DNA of 64,000 bases from assembly GCA_947476645.1 (NCBI GenBank), contig CANJRM010000003.1:18637-82636 (forward strand), read 5' to 3'. A program made the translations under genes and the position numbers. This stretch comes from Bacteroidota bacterium. Lineage in GTDB: Bacteria > Bacteroidota > Bacteroidia > Chitinophagales > LD1. How positions within the stretch are numbered: the first letter of the stretch is position 1; every line of letters starts with the position of its first letter. Below are positions 24,193 through 33,784 of this stretch, piece by piece. The notes beneath the pieces are model-generated. The model saw only the letters and a list, made by a program, of their open reading frames with translations. It ran no database searches and was not told the DNA's origin.

Positions 24193-27100
24193 CTACCGCA
24201 CTATCACCATCTTCCCAAAACCCTTCTTGAAGTATTTATCGAAACTTTGGCTCATGTGGTCCATTTCTTTATCGTCCATGCGAATGGAAACGGTGTAGAA
24301 ATATACCCCGTTGGCAAGCTGGTCGCCATACTGGTCTCGACCGTCCCAGGAGTATTCGGTAATGTTAGTGCCTATGTGCAGTTGCCCGAGCTCTTCTTTA
24401 AAAATTTCCTTTACCACAATGCCGCGGATGGTCATTATCTGAATTTTCATAAAGTCGGGAACCTCGGTGCCTGTGAGTGTAAACACAAATTTGGTGGATG
24501 TGGTAAACGGATTAGGATAGTTGAGGATGTTCGTAATCATCGGTTTGTTGATGATTTCGAAATCAATTTTGTAGTCGTAGAACACGTTGCCTTCGTAGCG
24601 GTTAACCGTGGTGCTACTGTTGTTTCCGCTGCGGTCGCGGTCTTTTACCATCAGTTCATAAACACCGTCACTCAGAGCAGAAATAAAACCGGGCTTGAGT
24701 TCAATTTGCGCTTTGTTGCCGTGGTTGAGGTGGGTAGAATCTGCCGGATAGAATTTCATAATCACATCATCGAAACTCATTCTGCGCGGGGTGGTTTCAT
24801 TCGGATATTTTAGATACACGTTCACCAGCAATGTATCGTTCAAAGCGAGAAATTTGTTTTCGTCCTTCAGTATAATGAGAATGTTTGGTTTGGCAGAAAC
24901 AATATCGCCATTGAGAATATGCTGGTTATCGAAGGTAACATCGAGCAGCGGATTTATTTTATCGGAAACGCTGGTGAAGTTAATCTCGGCAATGTTGTTG
25001 AAATGGTATTGTTCAATCTGGTCGTTATCGGGGTTGGCTTCAATAATCAGTTTGTCGAGCCCGTTGAAATTAGCTCCGCTTACGGGTTTATCAAAAACCA
25101 GAATCATAGTATCTAATCCGCCAAGTGTATCTTGCCTGATAGAGAAATTCTGATTATTGAACTGCGCATCGCGCAAAACATATTTGGTAAGCATGCTGTC
25201 CATACGCACATCGGTTACATTTTCCAAAGCAATTTCCACATGAAGGTTCTGCCCGAGGTTTACGGGACTGTTTATAGCAAAATGTGCAGCAGGATTAATG
25301 GCGGCTTCAGGTGGCTTTTTGTAGAGCACTCGCCAGTAAGTTAACTGTGCAGGTGTGCGTAGAGCATCATCAGTAGTATGCAATCGAAGTTTTAAATAAG
25401 GAAACTGCGAAGCGAGAATGGTATCGGCACCGAAGAAATAAAGGTTGGAATCGGCAGTGGTTCGCAGAATGGTATCGAAGCCGCTGGTGTTTATGCCAAT
25501 AATATCAAGCGAGTCTTTATCTGTTGCCTGATTTTGGAACGAGGTGCGTTTCCAATGCACACTTCCCCAACTTACCGCAGGACCAATTTTAGGCGTGCTG
25601 AAGAAACCGGTGTTCCAGTTGCCTACGAAGTTGATGGAAGTATCAAGCGGTGTTGAGTATCCGTTTTTATAAGCTGTAAGACTCGGATATGCCAGATTAC
25701 CTTTTTGTGTAAAGAAAACAAGCGGACCGTTCAATGAAGTATCGGCAAAATTTTGTGCCTGCACAAAACCGAGCGATTGCAACGAAGTAACAAGCGTAGC
25801 ATCCCAACTGGTGTAAGGAACCTGATTAACCGAATAAATAAGCACGTAGAAATTATTGGGAATAGCATCTATGAAACGCTTAATGGTGGTTGACCACGGC
25901 TCGTTGAAATGCCCGGGGTTTGTTCCCTTAGTTAAGAAATCGAAACCCGCCTGACGGTAATACTGACCCGAACAATGAATGTTGTAGAAGTTATCGCCAA
26001 AATTATCGCCATTGTTATTGTAGCTGTAAAGCGGTACTCCCGTTACGTTATCAATTACCGCAAAAGTTAAACCTGCTGTGTAACCAATGCTTCCGCAATT
26101 TCCCATGCGCCAACGGTATTCGTTGTAGTTGTTGTAATCCCAACCCAGGCTTTCAAAATTCGGATTGTTCGCAAAGCCATTTCCGGTTTTTACATGAATG
26201 TTGTTTACGCTTGGCGGATATTTGAACACACGATCGGTATCTAATTTTAGATTGGTGTAATCATCTTTCTTCCACTGAAAATAATGCGATTGATTCCAAC
26301 CGGGAAACTCATCTTTCAAATAAATGAACGAACTGTAATGCCATGCCGCACCGGCAGAATCTTTCTGCACGCGCCAGTAATAAACGGTGCTGTCTTTAAG
26401 TGTAATCGTTGTTGGAAAATGAACTACTCCCCCACCCTGAAACACGCTTCCTGTTTGAAGCGGTGCGGCAAAGAGTTCAGAAGTATCCATTTCAAATTTA
26501 TAGTTGCGGGCTATAGCAAACGGATTAACCGTTGATGCTTTCAGTATTACTCCTTGCTTAGGCACAATCGCAAATTCATAAGGGTAAATAGGAATGATAT
26601 CATCGTTTTGAATGTAGATAGAAACAGGTGCAAGCAAACCGTTGTTGCCTTCTGCCATTTCATCAATCTTAAAATCGGCTTCTACATAAGGTTCAAAAAG
26701 ATTTTGCCCGTAACCCAGCGTTGAAATATTTACAGGAAGTTTAAACGCAACCGTATCTATGTAATAAGGTGCCTTTACCATGATGCGATAGTTATATGAA
26801 ACGGGGCTTCCGTTGCCATCAAACAAAGTGCGTTTCAAGGTAACGGCAATAGAATCTTTAATCGCCTTGCCAAGATTGGTAATAATCAGATTCACCTCAA
26901 ATGAATCGGTGCCGGGTTGAATAGTGCCTGGAGTAAAGAAAACCGATGAGCCGTCAATAGCGTAATCGGGTTTAGGATATTGATTCACTTTCAAACCCGG
27001 GTCGCCATGCAAAGTCATTTCATACGCCACCATCATATCGTTATCGCTGTTGTAATTAATAGAGTTGGTATACAAATACGTGAGCGCGTTTTGGACTGCT

Positions 27101-29307
27101 TTACCAAGCGGCATAGTGTAAGATGAATCGCAAACTTTTTGATAAACCTGTGCTGAGAAATTATACAAGCCACTGGAAGTGGAAAGACTGGAAGTAGCCA
27201 TAAATGCAATAGCCCCTTTCTCGCTTCCTAAAACGAAACGCTCACTATAACCTTGCCCTGCATCATGAATAAAACCTGAGAAACATCCGTTGGAAAGTAT
27301 CACAGGATATTTACCCTGATTAGTATAATTCTCGGGCTCATCAATACTGAAATCAAACGCGCCTGTAGCCGAGTGACCAAAGAATGTAATCCACGAAACG
27401 CCTTCATTTATTTTGTTGCGAATGATTTGCGATTGCGACAAATCAATCGGGTCGGTTGAGTTTTTAGAGAAGGCAGTAATATGCGCACCCCATTGCGTAT
27501 CTACAGCAATAGTTGCGTAGTTCAGTAAGTAATTTCTGAAATTAGTTTGTTCAACGTTCGATGTTCCTCCGCTGAAATGCAGAATTTGTTTCTGCCATAT
27601 TTTAGGAGCAATGGCTTGTGCAAAATCATAACTGTTTTGTTCAGCTTCGTATTCTCTAATCTTATCGAGGTAGTTTTTTACATCGGTTGCATTTTGTGCA
27701 GCTAGCCTTCCAATAGCCAGTTTAGGAAAATCACTTTGACGCGCAGCTGCCAACATATTATCGGAACCGGGGAAACCGAAAGTAGGAACTAAACATTGGT
27801 TACGTGCAGCTGCGTTAGTGCGAACAAATTTTGATTCGCGCCCTTTGCCTATAATGAAAGTATACTTTGGTTTAAGCACCCAAGTGCTCGTAGCATAGTT
27901 TATAAAATTACGAATCGCCAATGGCGATTTGCGAATACCGTAACCAAACTGGTCGTAGAGCAAATCAATATCTACGATTCGCGGTTGCTGATACTTCGCT
28001 TCGCGATATGCACGGTAATCTTCCACGTAATTGTGACCCGTGCCATCGTTCAATAAAGAACTGCTCGTGATAATTACATACTCACTTTGATTAGTGGTGT
28101 TTGAATAGTCAACAAACGTTACGGGCGTAATTTGTGTAACGGTGTTGTATGCCGAGGCATCTCCCGAGCGCAAATACATTTCGCGGTCAACTGTTGATTG
28201 AAGCAAATGAAACTTCATAGGCGCACTGCCCGCAGGTTGCGCAGATTTATAAACGTAACCATTGGTTAAATCGTAAAGAACAGGTTGAGTGCCGTTATCG
28301 TTGTAGTTGTTTACTTCTACATAGCTTGAAGCGCCTGCTGCGGCTGAAAAAGAAAAAGTGTTTCCTGCATCGGCATCAAAATCGCGCGGGTAATCAATTT
28401 CGAGATAGCCCACAATATTTTGTTTCTGACTAACCGAAGCATCGGTAGCTACGTAAGTGGCAGTATTGTTTCCGTTGTTGAGCTGCGAAACAGGAATGCT
28501 GACGCTCAGTTTATTCAACTGAAAACCATTGTGAAACTGGTTCGACACAATCGGATTTCCGTTCCACGAAATATTTACGTTGTGATTTTCGAAGTTTGAA
28601 TTGTTGGCGTAGTTTGTTTTGAAAACTGCCGTGGGTCCGCTGGTGTATACATGCGGAGTAGCTACAGCAAAATCCTGATTGTTGTGATTGAAATAAGCAG
28701 AGAACGCATAGCCCTCTCCTGTTTCATAGAGAGATTTGTAAACCTCTTCACTAATTCCGCCCGATGTTACCGTGTAATATTTGCCATCGTAATAACTGCC
28801 CGTTGGGTAATTGACAATTTGCTTTTTGATGAAGTAGTTCTCTTTTGACGGCAGTGGCAGCAACAAACTATTCGGCACATCAGTGAAGCGCGGATTGTTT
28901 CCACCGGGATTGATAGACAGAAAATAAATCGAAGTATCGGTAAACAAGCTTGTGTTCTGATTAATTTGGTCATCGGCTGTGCGATAGAGCAAACTGTCTA
29001 TGTAACCTTTGTTTCTTTCGCCATAAAATTCAATGTAGTCAGTACTACTAAGCGGACTTACTCCTGATGAAACATAAATAGGAATAGTTTGTCCGTTGTG
29101 ATGAATCACAAAACTTGAACCTGTAACAGAACCAAGGTTTGGAATTACAGAAGAAAGATACGAACCATTGAGGCGGTAAAGCCCGTCTTGCGTAACTTTT
29201 ATTTTGTAGTAAACATGAGCCGTGTTTATCCATTCATTACCAAACGGCTGCGCCCGAAGCGCAAAACCAAAAACAGTAAAAGAAAAGAAGAGTAGAAGTT
29301 TCTTCAT
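24193..29307 (-). CDS. C25-family (gingipain-like) cysteine peptidase with T9SS sorting domain, PorU2-like
   Basis: 1704 residues. A signal peptide is followed by a beta-rich propart (about 25-440), then a C25 caspase-like domain with the catalytic pair H645 (ITFFGHSATGAF) and C675 (ILSNGCFSGF), and HGDPGLKV near 780. A long series of beta-sandwich domains and a C-terminal FlgD-like type A sorting domain (NYPNPFTTSTKFVFTL to FGKMVIVR) complete it. PorU, the T9SS sortase, shares this C25 fold, but is usually shorter and lies beside PorV. This longer form next to a PorV-family gene matches proteins named PorU2. The role (sortase-like transpeptidase or surface protease) is inferred. It starts 3 bp after the PorV-family stop. 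Confidence 0.85.
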   Translation of the reverse strand: MKKLLLFFSFTVFGFALRAQPFGNEWINTAHVYYKIKVTQDGLYRLNGSYLSSVIPNLGSVTGSSFVIHHNGQTIPIYVSSGVSPLSSTDYIEFYGERNKGYIDSLLYRTADDQINQNTSLFTDTSIYFLSINPGGNNPRFTDVPNSLLLPLPSKENYFIKKQIVNYPTGSYYDGKYYTVTSGGISEEVYKSLYETGEGYAFSAYFNHNNQDFAVATPHVYTSGPTAVFKTNYANNSNFENHNVNISWNGNPIVSNQFHNGFQLNKLSVSIPVSQLNNGNNTATYVATDASVSQKQNIVGYLEIDYPRDFDADAGNTFSFSAAAGASSYVEVNNYNDNGTQPVLYDLTNGYVYKSAQPAGSAPMKFHLLQSTVDREMYLRSGDASAYNTVTQITPVTFVDYSNTTNQSEYVIITSSSLLNDGTGHNYVEDYRAYREAKYQQPRIVDIDLLYDQFGYGIRKSPLAIRNFINYATSTWVLKPKYTFIIGKGRESKFVRTNAAARNQCLVPTFGFPGSDNMLAAARQSDFPKLAIGRLAAQNATDVKNYLDKIREYEAEQNSYDFAQAIAPKIWQKQILHFSGGTSNVEQTNFRNYLLNYATIAVDTQWGAHITAFSKNSTDPIDLSQSQIIRNKINEGVSWITFFGHSATGAFDFSIDEPENYTNQGKYPVILSNGCFSGFIHDAGQGYSERFVLGSEKGAIAFMATSSLSTSSGLYNFSAQVYQKVCDSSYTMPLGKAVQNALTYLYTNSINYNSDNDMMVAYEMTLHGDPGLKVNQYPKPDYAIDGSSVFFTPGTIQPGTDSFEVNLIITNLGKAIKDSIAVTLKRTLFDGNGSPVSYNYRIMVKAPYYIDTVAFKLPVNISTLGYGQNLFEPYVEADFKIDEMAEGNNGLLAPVSIYIQNDDIIPIYPYEFAIVPKQGVILKASTVNPFAIARNYKFEMDTSELFAAPLQTGSVFQGGGVVHFPTTITLKDSTVYYWRVQKDSAGAAWHYSSFIYLKDEFPGWNQSHYFQWKKDDYTNLKLDTDRVFKYPPSVNNIHVKTGNGFANNPNFESLGWDYNNYNEYRWRMGNCGSIGYTAGLTFAVIDNVTGVPLYSYNNNGDNFGDNFYNIHCSGQYYRQAGFDFLTKGTNPGHFNEPWSTTIKRFIDAIPNNFYVLIYSVNQVPYTSWDATLVTSLQSLGFVQAQNFADTSLNGPLVFFTQKGNLAYPSLTAYKNGYSTPLDTSINFVGNWNTGFFSTPKIGPAVSWGSVHWKRTSFQNQATDKDSLDIIGINTSGFDTILRTTADSNLYFFGADTILASQFPYLKLRLHTTDDALRTPAQLTYWRVLYKKPPEAAINPAAHFAINSPVNLGQNLHVEIALENVTDVRMDSMLTKYVLRDAQFNNQNFSIRQDTLGGLDTMILVFDKPVSGANFNGLDKLIIEANPDNDQIEQYHFNNIAEINFTSVSDKINPLLDVTFDNQHILNGDIVSAKPNILIILKDENKFLALNDTLLVNVYLKYPNETTPRRMSFDDVIMKFYPADSTHLNHGNKAQIELKPGFISALSDGVYELMVKDRDRSGNNSSTTVNRYEGNVFYDYKIDFEIINKPMITNILNYPNPFTTSTKFVFTLTGTEVPDFMKIQIMTIRGIVVKEIFKEELGQLHIGTNITEYSWDGRDQYGDQLANGVYFYTVSIRMDDKEMDHMSQSFDKYFKKGFGKMVIVR

Positions 29308-29310
29308 GCA

Positions 29311-30420
29311 CTAATCCTTTATCTTTTTGTTGATGTCGAGGCGAAGGGAGATAACGTGCGAATACAAACCGGCACCGCCATCTTTATCTTTAATGGTAGT
29401 AAGGTTCGTTAAGGCATAATCCAACGAAATGATTTTGATATGCACGCCTGCTCCAATATTTGGCGAAACCGTAAAACGTTTTTTGCCTACTTCATCGGTG
29501 GCGCGTTGAAGGTTGCCAACTCCCGTGCGAATGCATACATCAATATTTTTTGCAGGAACATATTTAAGTTCTAAGCCCACGGTCATGTCCACGCTTATCG
29601 GTTTGCCCGCTATCAAAACATTTCGTTTGCCATCGGTAGTCAATCCAAAATTGATTTCAGGGGTAATGAAAAACTTGTCTTTGATATTGCCTTCGTAAGC
29701 AGCACCAATCAAAAACATAGGCGTAGTAATTTCCAAACTGTTTTTAGGAAGTTCATTGTTGGTTTGCAACAACACTTGCTTTTCAGCATCGGTGAAAGTG
29801 ATGTTCCATGAGCAGAAAGTAGAAGTGATATCGCGTGCCATAAAACCAATGCGCCAGTTTTTGATGCGATACTGCAATCCTAAATCAATTCCGAAACCAA
29901 AAGCCTTGGCAAACTTTCCGATCTGACGATAGAGAACTTTTGCTGTTCCGCCAATGCTCAAACCTTTTACCGGGAGTTGTTGTGCGTAATGCAATTGAAA
30001 AGCATAATCAGCCGCGCTGAACGAAGTGATTTTTGTATAGTCAACACTTCCATCGGGTTGAACAAGGAATAAAGTGTTTGGAATATCATCAATACCGAAA
30101 CGCGTAAACGAAAAACCAATCACGCGTTTGTGGTCCTGGAAAGGAACAGCGAATGCCACATAATCGTATTTGGCAATGCCTGCAAAATATTCCGAGTGCA
30201 TAATACCAGCCTGAAACGTGTTGGAGATTTGCACCAAGCCTGCCGGATTATAGTAACTGGAGTAAACATCGGAGGTAGTGGCTACCTGAGCATTTGCCAT
30301 AGCCAAACCGCGCCCGCCAACACCTATCTGCAAAAACTCGTTGCTGTATTTACGAACGGTTTGCCCAAACAAACAATTAGCTGTAACAATAATGAAAGCG
30401 AGGATGGTGGTTCTCTTCAT
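29311..30420 (-). CDS. PorV/PorQ-family outer-membrane protein, PorV2-like
   Basis: 369 residues with a signal peptide ending LFGQ, then LQIGVGGRGLAMANAQVATTSDVYSSYYNPAGL, the signature of the PorV/PorQ (FadL-like) barrel family. C-terminal strands end in SLRLDINKKI. PorV carries T9SS cargo to the PorU sortase at the outer membrane. Pairing with a C25 peptidase gene 3 bp downstream fits that logic. Its ATG overlaps the stop of the upstream gene (ATGA), so the three minus-strand genes 31079-24193 form one coupled operon. Confidence 0.87.
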   Translation of the reverse strand: MKRTTILAFIIVTANCLFGQTVRKYSNEFLQIGVGGRGLAMANAQVATTSDVYSSYYNPAGLVQISNTFQAGIMHSEYFAGIAKYDYVAFAVPFQDHKRVIGFSFTRFGIDDIPNTLFLVQPDGSVDYTKITSFSAADYAFQLHYAQQLPVKGLSIGGTAKVLYRQIGKFAKAFGFGIDLGLQYRIKNWRIGFMARDITSTFCSWNITFTDAEKQVLLQTNNELPKNSLEITTPMFLIGAAYEGNIKDKFFITPEINFGLTTDGKRNVLIAGKPISVDMTVGLELKYVPAKNIDVCIRTGVGNLQRATDEVGKKRFTVSPNIGAGVHIKIISLDYALTNLTTIKDKDGGAGLYSHVISLRLDINKKIKD

Positions 30421-31079
30421 AATTTATTATTCAAAATTTCCTGCCAGCTATAACGCAAACGGGAATCTATATTGTGCAAAGCAAGGACAAATTTCCTTTT
30501 TTCTTCTTCGGTGAATTCTGTTTTTGTGGCTGAAGCATAAATGCGGCTCAGACCGGTTACAATATTTTCCAATTCGTTAAACAAGAACAAAAATCGCTTC
30601 TGCCTGAAAAACTGAAATTTAGAGAAAAAACTTTGTCCCGCAACCTCCAATGAATGAAGTGCGAAGTATTGCTCAATAATTTTCTCATCAACTGCGTTGA
30701 TGCAGTCATAATATTTCAAACAAACTTCTTCGTTCTGCAAAACGATTTGGCGATCAATCATCAATTCAACAGCCAGATGCGCAATAACAGACAAACGAAG
30801 TTTTTCCCGGTTCAGATTTTCTTTCAAAAAACAATCTACTGCCGCTGATACCTGTTCTGCAAACAAAGGCGATGCATGAAACCATTTATCACCGGCATAA
30901 TGTTGAACGATGCCTCTGTGAATCTGTTGCAGGTTTTCATTTTGTGGCCAAGAGGAATGCTTTAATTGCGAATTGTAAATGCGGGTGAAGCCGGTGGCAA
31001 AATCGGGAATGGAGAGTGCTGCTACAAAGAGCGGGTTTTCATTGGGTAATTCAGCGTAAAAATGAGAGAGAAAGTGCAT
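30417..31079 (-). CDS. AcpH-like acyl-carrier-protein phosphodiesterase family protein
   Basis: 220 residues. The N-terminus MHFLSHFYAEL and the later IHRGIVQHYAGDKWFHASPLF and HLAVELMIDRQIV resemble E. coli AcpH (MNFLAHLHLA..., H-R-D...H/W), which removes phosphopantetheine from acyl carrier protein, with conserved His/Asp as metal ligands. The similarity is modest and the function is not proven. It overlaps the PorV-family start by 4 bp, so it is probably transcribed with the T9SS-like pair, an odd combination. Confidence 0.6.
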   Translation of the reverse strand: MHFLSHFYAELPNENPLFVAALSIPDFATGFTRIYNSQLKHSSWPQNENLQQIHRGIVQHYAGDKWFHASPLFAEQVSAAVDCFLKENLNREKLRLSVIAHLAVELMIDRQIVLQNEEVCLKYYDCINAVDEKIIEQYFALHSLEVAGQSFFSKFQFFRQKRFLFLFNELENIVTGLSRIYASATKTEFTEEEKRKFVLALHNIDSRLRYSWQEILNNKL

Positions 31080-31219
31080 GAAATATTTTCGGTTTCTATA
31101 AGCGAGAATACAAAATGTGGGAATGTTTAGCGGTAAAATAAAAGGAAAAGGTTGTGAAAATATTCCTTCGTACCTTACAAAACTTACTTCTCGGTTCGGC
31201 TTTTTTATTTTCGCTCCAC

Positions 31220-33046
31220 ATGTGCGGCATTGCAGGATTTATTGACCTCCAACTTTCTACCGATTCAAAACGCGATTTGAATTTTAAAATGCTGAACAAA
31301 ATTCTGCATCGCGGTCCCGAAGCATCGAATGTTTTTGTGGAAGATGTTGTTTCACTTGGTCACAACCGCTTAAAAATCATTGACCTTTCTGACGAAGCCA
31401 ATCAGCCTTTTGAATACGCTGATGTGGTGATTGCTTTCAATGGCGAGGTTTACAATTACATTGAAGTAAGAGCCGAATTGGAAAAGAACGGTTTTCGCTT
31501 TCGCACCGCGGGTGATACCGAAGTTATTTGCGCGGCTTATAAATTGTGGGGGGAAGATTGTGTGAATCAGTTTATGGGTATGTGGGCTTTTGCTTTGTGG
31601 GATAAAACAAAAAAGAAACTCTTTTGTTCGCGCGACCGATTTGGTATAAAACCGTTTTACTACATAGTTGAAGGACAGAATTTCTATTTCGCTTCGGAGT
31701 ATAAAGCGCTTAAAGAACTTCCGATTTTTAAAAACGATTTGAACGTTGAGCAGTTGAACCGTGGCTTACAACTGGGCTGGAGCCATTACCGCAACGAAAC
31801 TTTCTACACGCAATTACAATCGCTTTTGCCTGCGCATAATATTGTTTGGCAAAATGGACAAACCAATATTTCGCGTTACTGGGATATTGATTTTTCGAAA
31901 AGCAAATCGGGTTTAAGCTGGAAGGAGAAGAAAGAGAAATTCTATTCTCTGTTTACCGATTCGGTGCGCATGCACTCGCGCAGCGATGTCCAGAATGGAA
32001 CCTGCCTAAGTGGTGGATTGGATTCGAGTTCTATTTCTTCCGTTTACTCTACTCTCATGCCCGACACGCCCATTAAATCGTTTTCGGTTTTTTATGAAGA
32101 TGATGTGGATGAGCGCCCTTTTGTGTATGAGGTGGTGAAGAAGTATAAGAACATTGAGCCGTATTATTTTTCGCCATCGAATACAGAGATAGCCGACAGC
32201 TTTCACAAGATTGCTTACCATGCAGATGTGCCCGTGCTGGGCTCTTCGTATATCTCGCAATATTTTTTGATGCAGTTAGCCAAGAGCAAAGGCGTGACCG
32301 TTGCCATTGACGGACAAGGCAGCGATGAATATTTAGGCGGCTATCTGCATTCGTTTTACCGCGTAATTGGCGAAATGATTTCGAAAGGAAAAGTTTTTGA
32401 TGCTATGGCTTTGCTCAATCAACTAAGCGCGCGCGAAAATTTCAGCAGTCAGAAGAAAAGAAGTTATGCATTGAAAAGTTTAGCGGCTGCTTTCAGCAAT
32501 GAGAACCGACTTTACAATTTTGAGCTCTCTGCTTTGAATAAATATTTGAAGGAGGATAGCGAGGATATGTTTTATGAAAACAAAACCGGCAACCGCTTCG
32601 AAAATTTTCTCTACCATATTTTAATGAACACCACGTTGCCAACACTGCTGCATTTTGAAGACCGCAACTCGATGGCGTTTTCATTAGAAAGTCGTGTGCC
32701 GTTTCTCGACCACCGCTTAGTGGAATTTGCGTTTACGCTTAACCGCGAAGACAAAATAAACGACAAGGCAGAAACAAAATCTATTCTACGCGAAGCCATG
32801 AAACCTGTGTTGCCGCAGGCGGTGTATGAGCGCAAAGACAAAAAAGGATTTGTGACCCCCGGTGAAGTAAAATGGCTCAACGGTCCGCTCAAGTTTTTGC
32901 TCGATATTGATTACTCGCTTTTTTACTGGACGAAAAAAGAAAAGCTGAAAGCTGTAGTAGACGCTTACAAAAACGGTGACACAAGTAAAGCCGCGTTTGT
33001 ATGGCGCATAGCAGCTACTAATTACTGGCTAAAGAATTTCAAATAA
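31220..33046 (+). CDS. asnB: Asparagine synthase (glutamine-hydrolysing)
   Basis: 608 residues from the ATG at 31220. This start makes Cys2 of MCGIAGFID the N-terminal nucleophile of the glutaminase, which upstream starts would block. Glutaminase domain residues 1-200 include HNRLKIIDLS, FNGEVYN and RDRFGIKPFYY. The synthetase domain has the ATP PP-loop CLSGGLDSSSIS and VAIDGQGSDEYLGGYLHSF. It makes asparagine from aspartate, glutamine and ATP in the cytosol. Members of this branch (about 610-630 residues, RVPFLDHRLVEFA) also occur in surface-polysaccharide clusters, but here it has no such neighbours. Confidence 0.93.
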   Translation: MCGIAGFIDLQLSTDSKRDLNFKMLNKILHRGPEASNVFVEDVVSLGHNRLKIIDLSDEANQPFEYADVVIAFNGEVYNYIEVRAELEKNGFRFRTAGDTEVICAAYKLWGEDCVNQFMGMWAFALWDKTKKKLFCSRDRFGIKPFYYIVEGQNFYFASEYKALKELPIFKNDLNVEQLNRGLQLGWSHYRNETFYTQLQSLLPAHNIVWQNGQTNISRYWDIDFSKSKSGLSWKEKKEKFYSLFTDSVRMHSRSDVQNGTCLSGGLDSSSISSVYSTLMPDTPIKSFSVFYEDDVDERPFVYEVVKKYKNIEPYYFSPSNTEIADSFHKIAYHADVPVLGSSYISQYFLMQLAKSKGVTVAIDGQGSDEYLGGYLHSFYRVIGEMISKGKVFDAMALLNQLSARENFSSQKKRSYALKSLAAAFSNENRLYNFELSALNKYLKEDSEDMFYENKTGNRFENFLYHILMNTTLPTLLHFEDRNSMAFSLESRVPFLDHRLVEFAFTLNREDKINDKAETKSILREAMKPVLPQAVYERKDKKGFVTPGEVKWLNGPLKFLLDIDYSLFYWTKKEKLKAVVDAYKNGDTSKAAFVWRIAATNYWLKNFK

Positions 33047-33055
33047 CTTTACCTT

Positions 33056-33577
33056 ATGAACTTCGACCCTACGCAAATTTTTTTCATATCGATTAAGAGC
33101 ATTATCATTTATGTGTTTATTGTTTTTGCCATTCGCCTGTTTGGTAAAAAGGAGCTAGCGCAGTTGAGTGTGGTTGATTTGGTTTTTATTTTGCTCATCA
33201 GCAACTCGGTGCAAAATGCTATGGTGGGTCCTGATACTTCGCTGGCGGGCGGCATGGCTGCTGCTACGGGTTTGTTTGTTATCAATTATATTTTCAAATG
33301 GCTACTCAAAAAGTTTCCCGGCTTTAGCCATGTGGTGCAGGGCGAGGCGTTGCTCTTAGTATATCAGGGCAAGGTGAATGAGAAAAACTTAAAGTCGAGT
33401 ATGCTTAGTATGGAAGAACTGAAAGCCGCTGTGCGCGAACACGGGGTGGAGGAAGTTAGTGAAGTTGATTTGGCAATTCTGGAAGTGGACGGAAACATTA
33501 GTGTAATGACAAAAGATTTTCAGCATAAAACGGTGCGCAAAAGAAAAGGACACAGAGGGGTGCAGCAGCAGATGTGA
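33056..33577 (+). CDS. DUF421 (YetF-like) membrane protein
   Basis: 173 residues. Two or three membrane segments (about 12-30, 38-58, 68-90) precede a small soluble domain. The family signature FGKKELAQLSVVDLVFILLISNSVQNAMVG is present, and the C-terminal domain begins near LLLVYQGKVNEKNLKSSMLSMEELKAAVRE. YetF proteins are linked to spore germination and membrane stress in Bacillus. The function in Bacteroidota is unknown. It starts 9 bp after asnB, so probably read with it. Confidence 0.88.
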   Translation: MNFDPTQIFFISIKSIIIYVFIVFAIRLFGKKELAQLSVVDLVFILLISNSVQNAMVGPDTSLAGGMAAATGLFVINYIFKWLLKKFPGFSHVVQGEALLLVYQGKVNEKNLKSSMLSMEELKAAVREHGVEEVSEVDLAILEVDGNISVMTKDFQHKTVRKRKGHRGVQQQM

Positions 33578-33745
33578 GAGTTCTGAATAAAGATAGTTAC
33601 AAACTCCAGTTCCTGCAAAATTTTCAGCCACATCTCCATCCAAACCTCCGTTCTGTCATTGATTCATCTCATTCCTCTGCCAAATTGTAATCATCTCAAT
33701 CGTGGACTCACATTTGCCACCTTGCACCCGCTTGCATTTTGCATT

Positions 33746-33780
33746 GTCTAATGTCTTGTGTCTAACGTCTAAAGTCTATT
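33746..33780. repeat. 35-bp array of five GTCTnnn heptamers upstream of clpB
   Basis: GTCTAAT, GTCTTGT, GTCTAAC, GTCTAAA, GTCTATT, ending 4 bp before the clpB ATG at 33785, where a 5' UTR and ribosome site would be. The rest of the 207-bp gap (33578-33745) shows nothing else recognisable. Confidence 0.85.
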
Positions 33781-33784
33781 AAAT

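Noticed and set aside
24193..29307. Calling the C25 protein the core T9SS sortase PorU
   Set aside because: It is much longer than typical PorU, and the window has no other core T9SS genes. PorU2-like is the more careful name.
31154..31219. Upstream start for asparagine synthase
   Set aside because: The glutaminase needs Cys2 at the N-terminus after Met removal, which only the start at 31220 gives.
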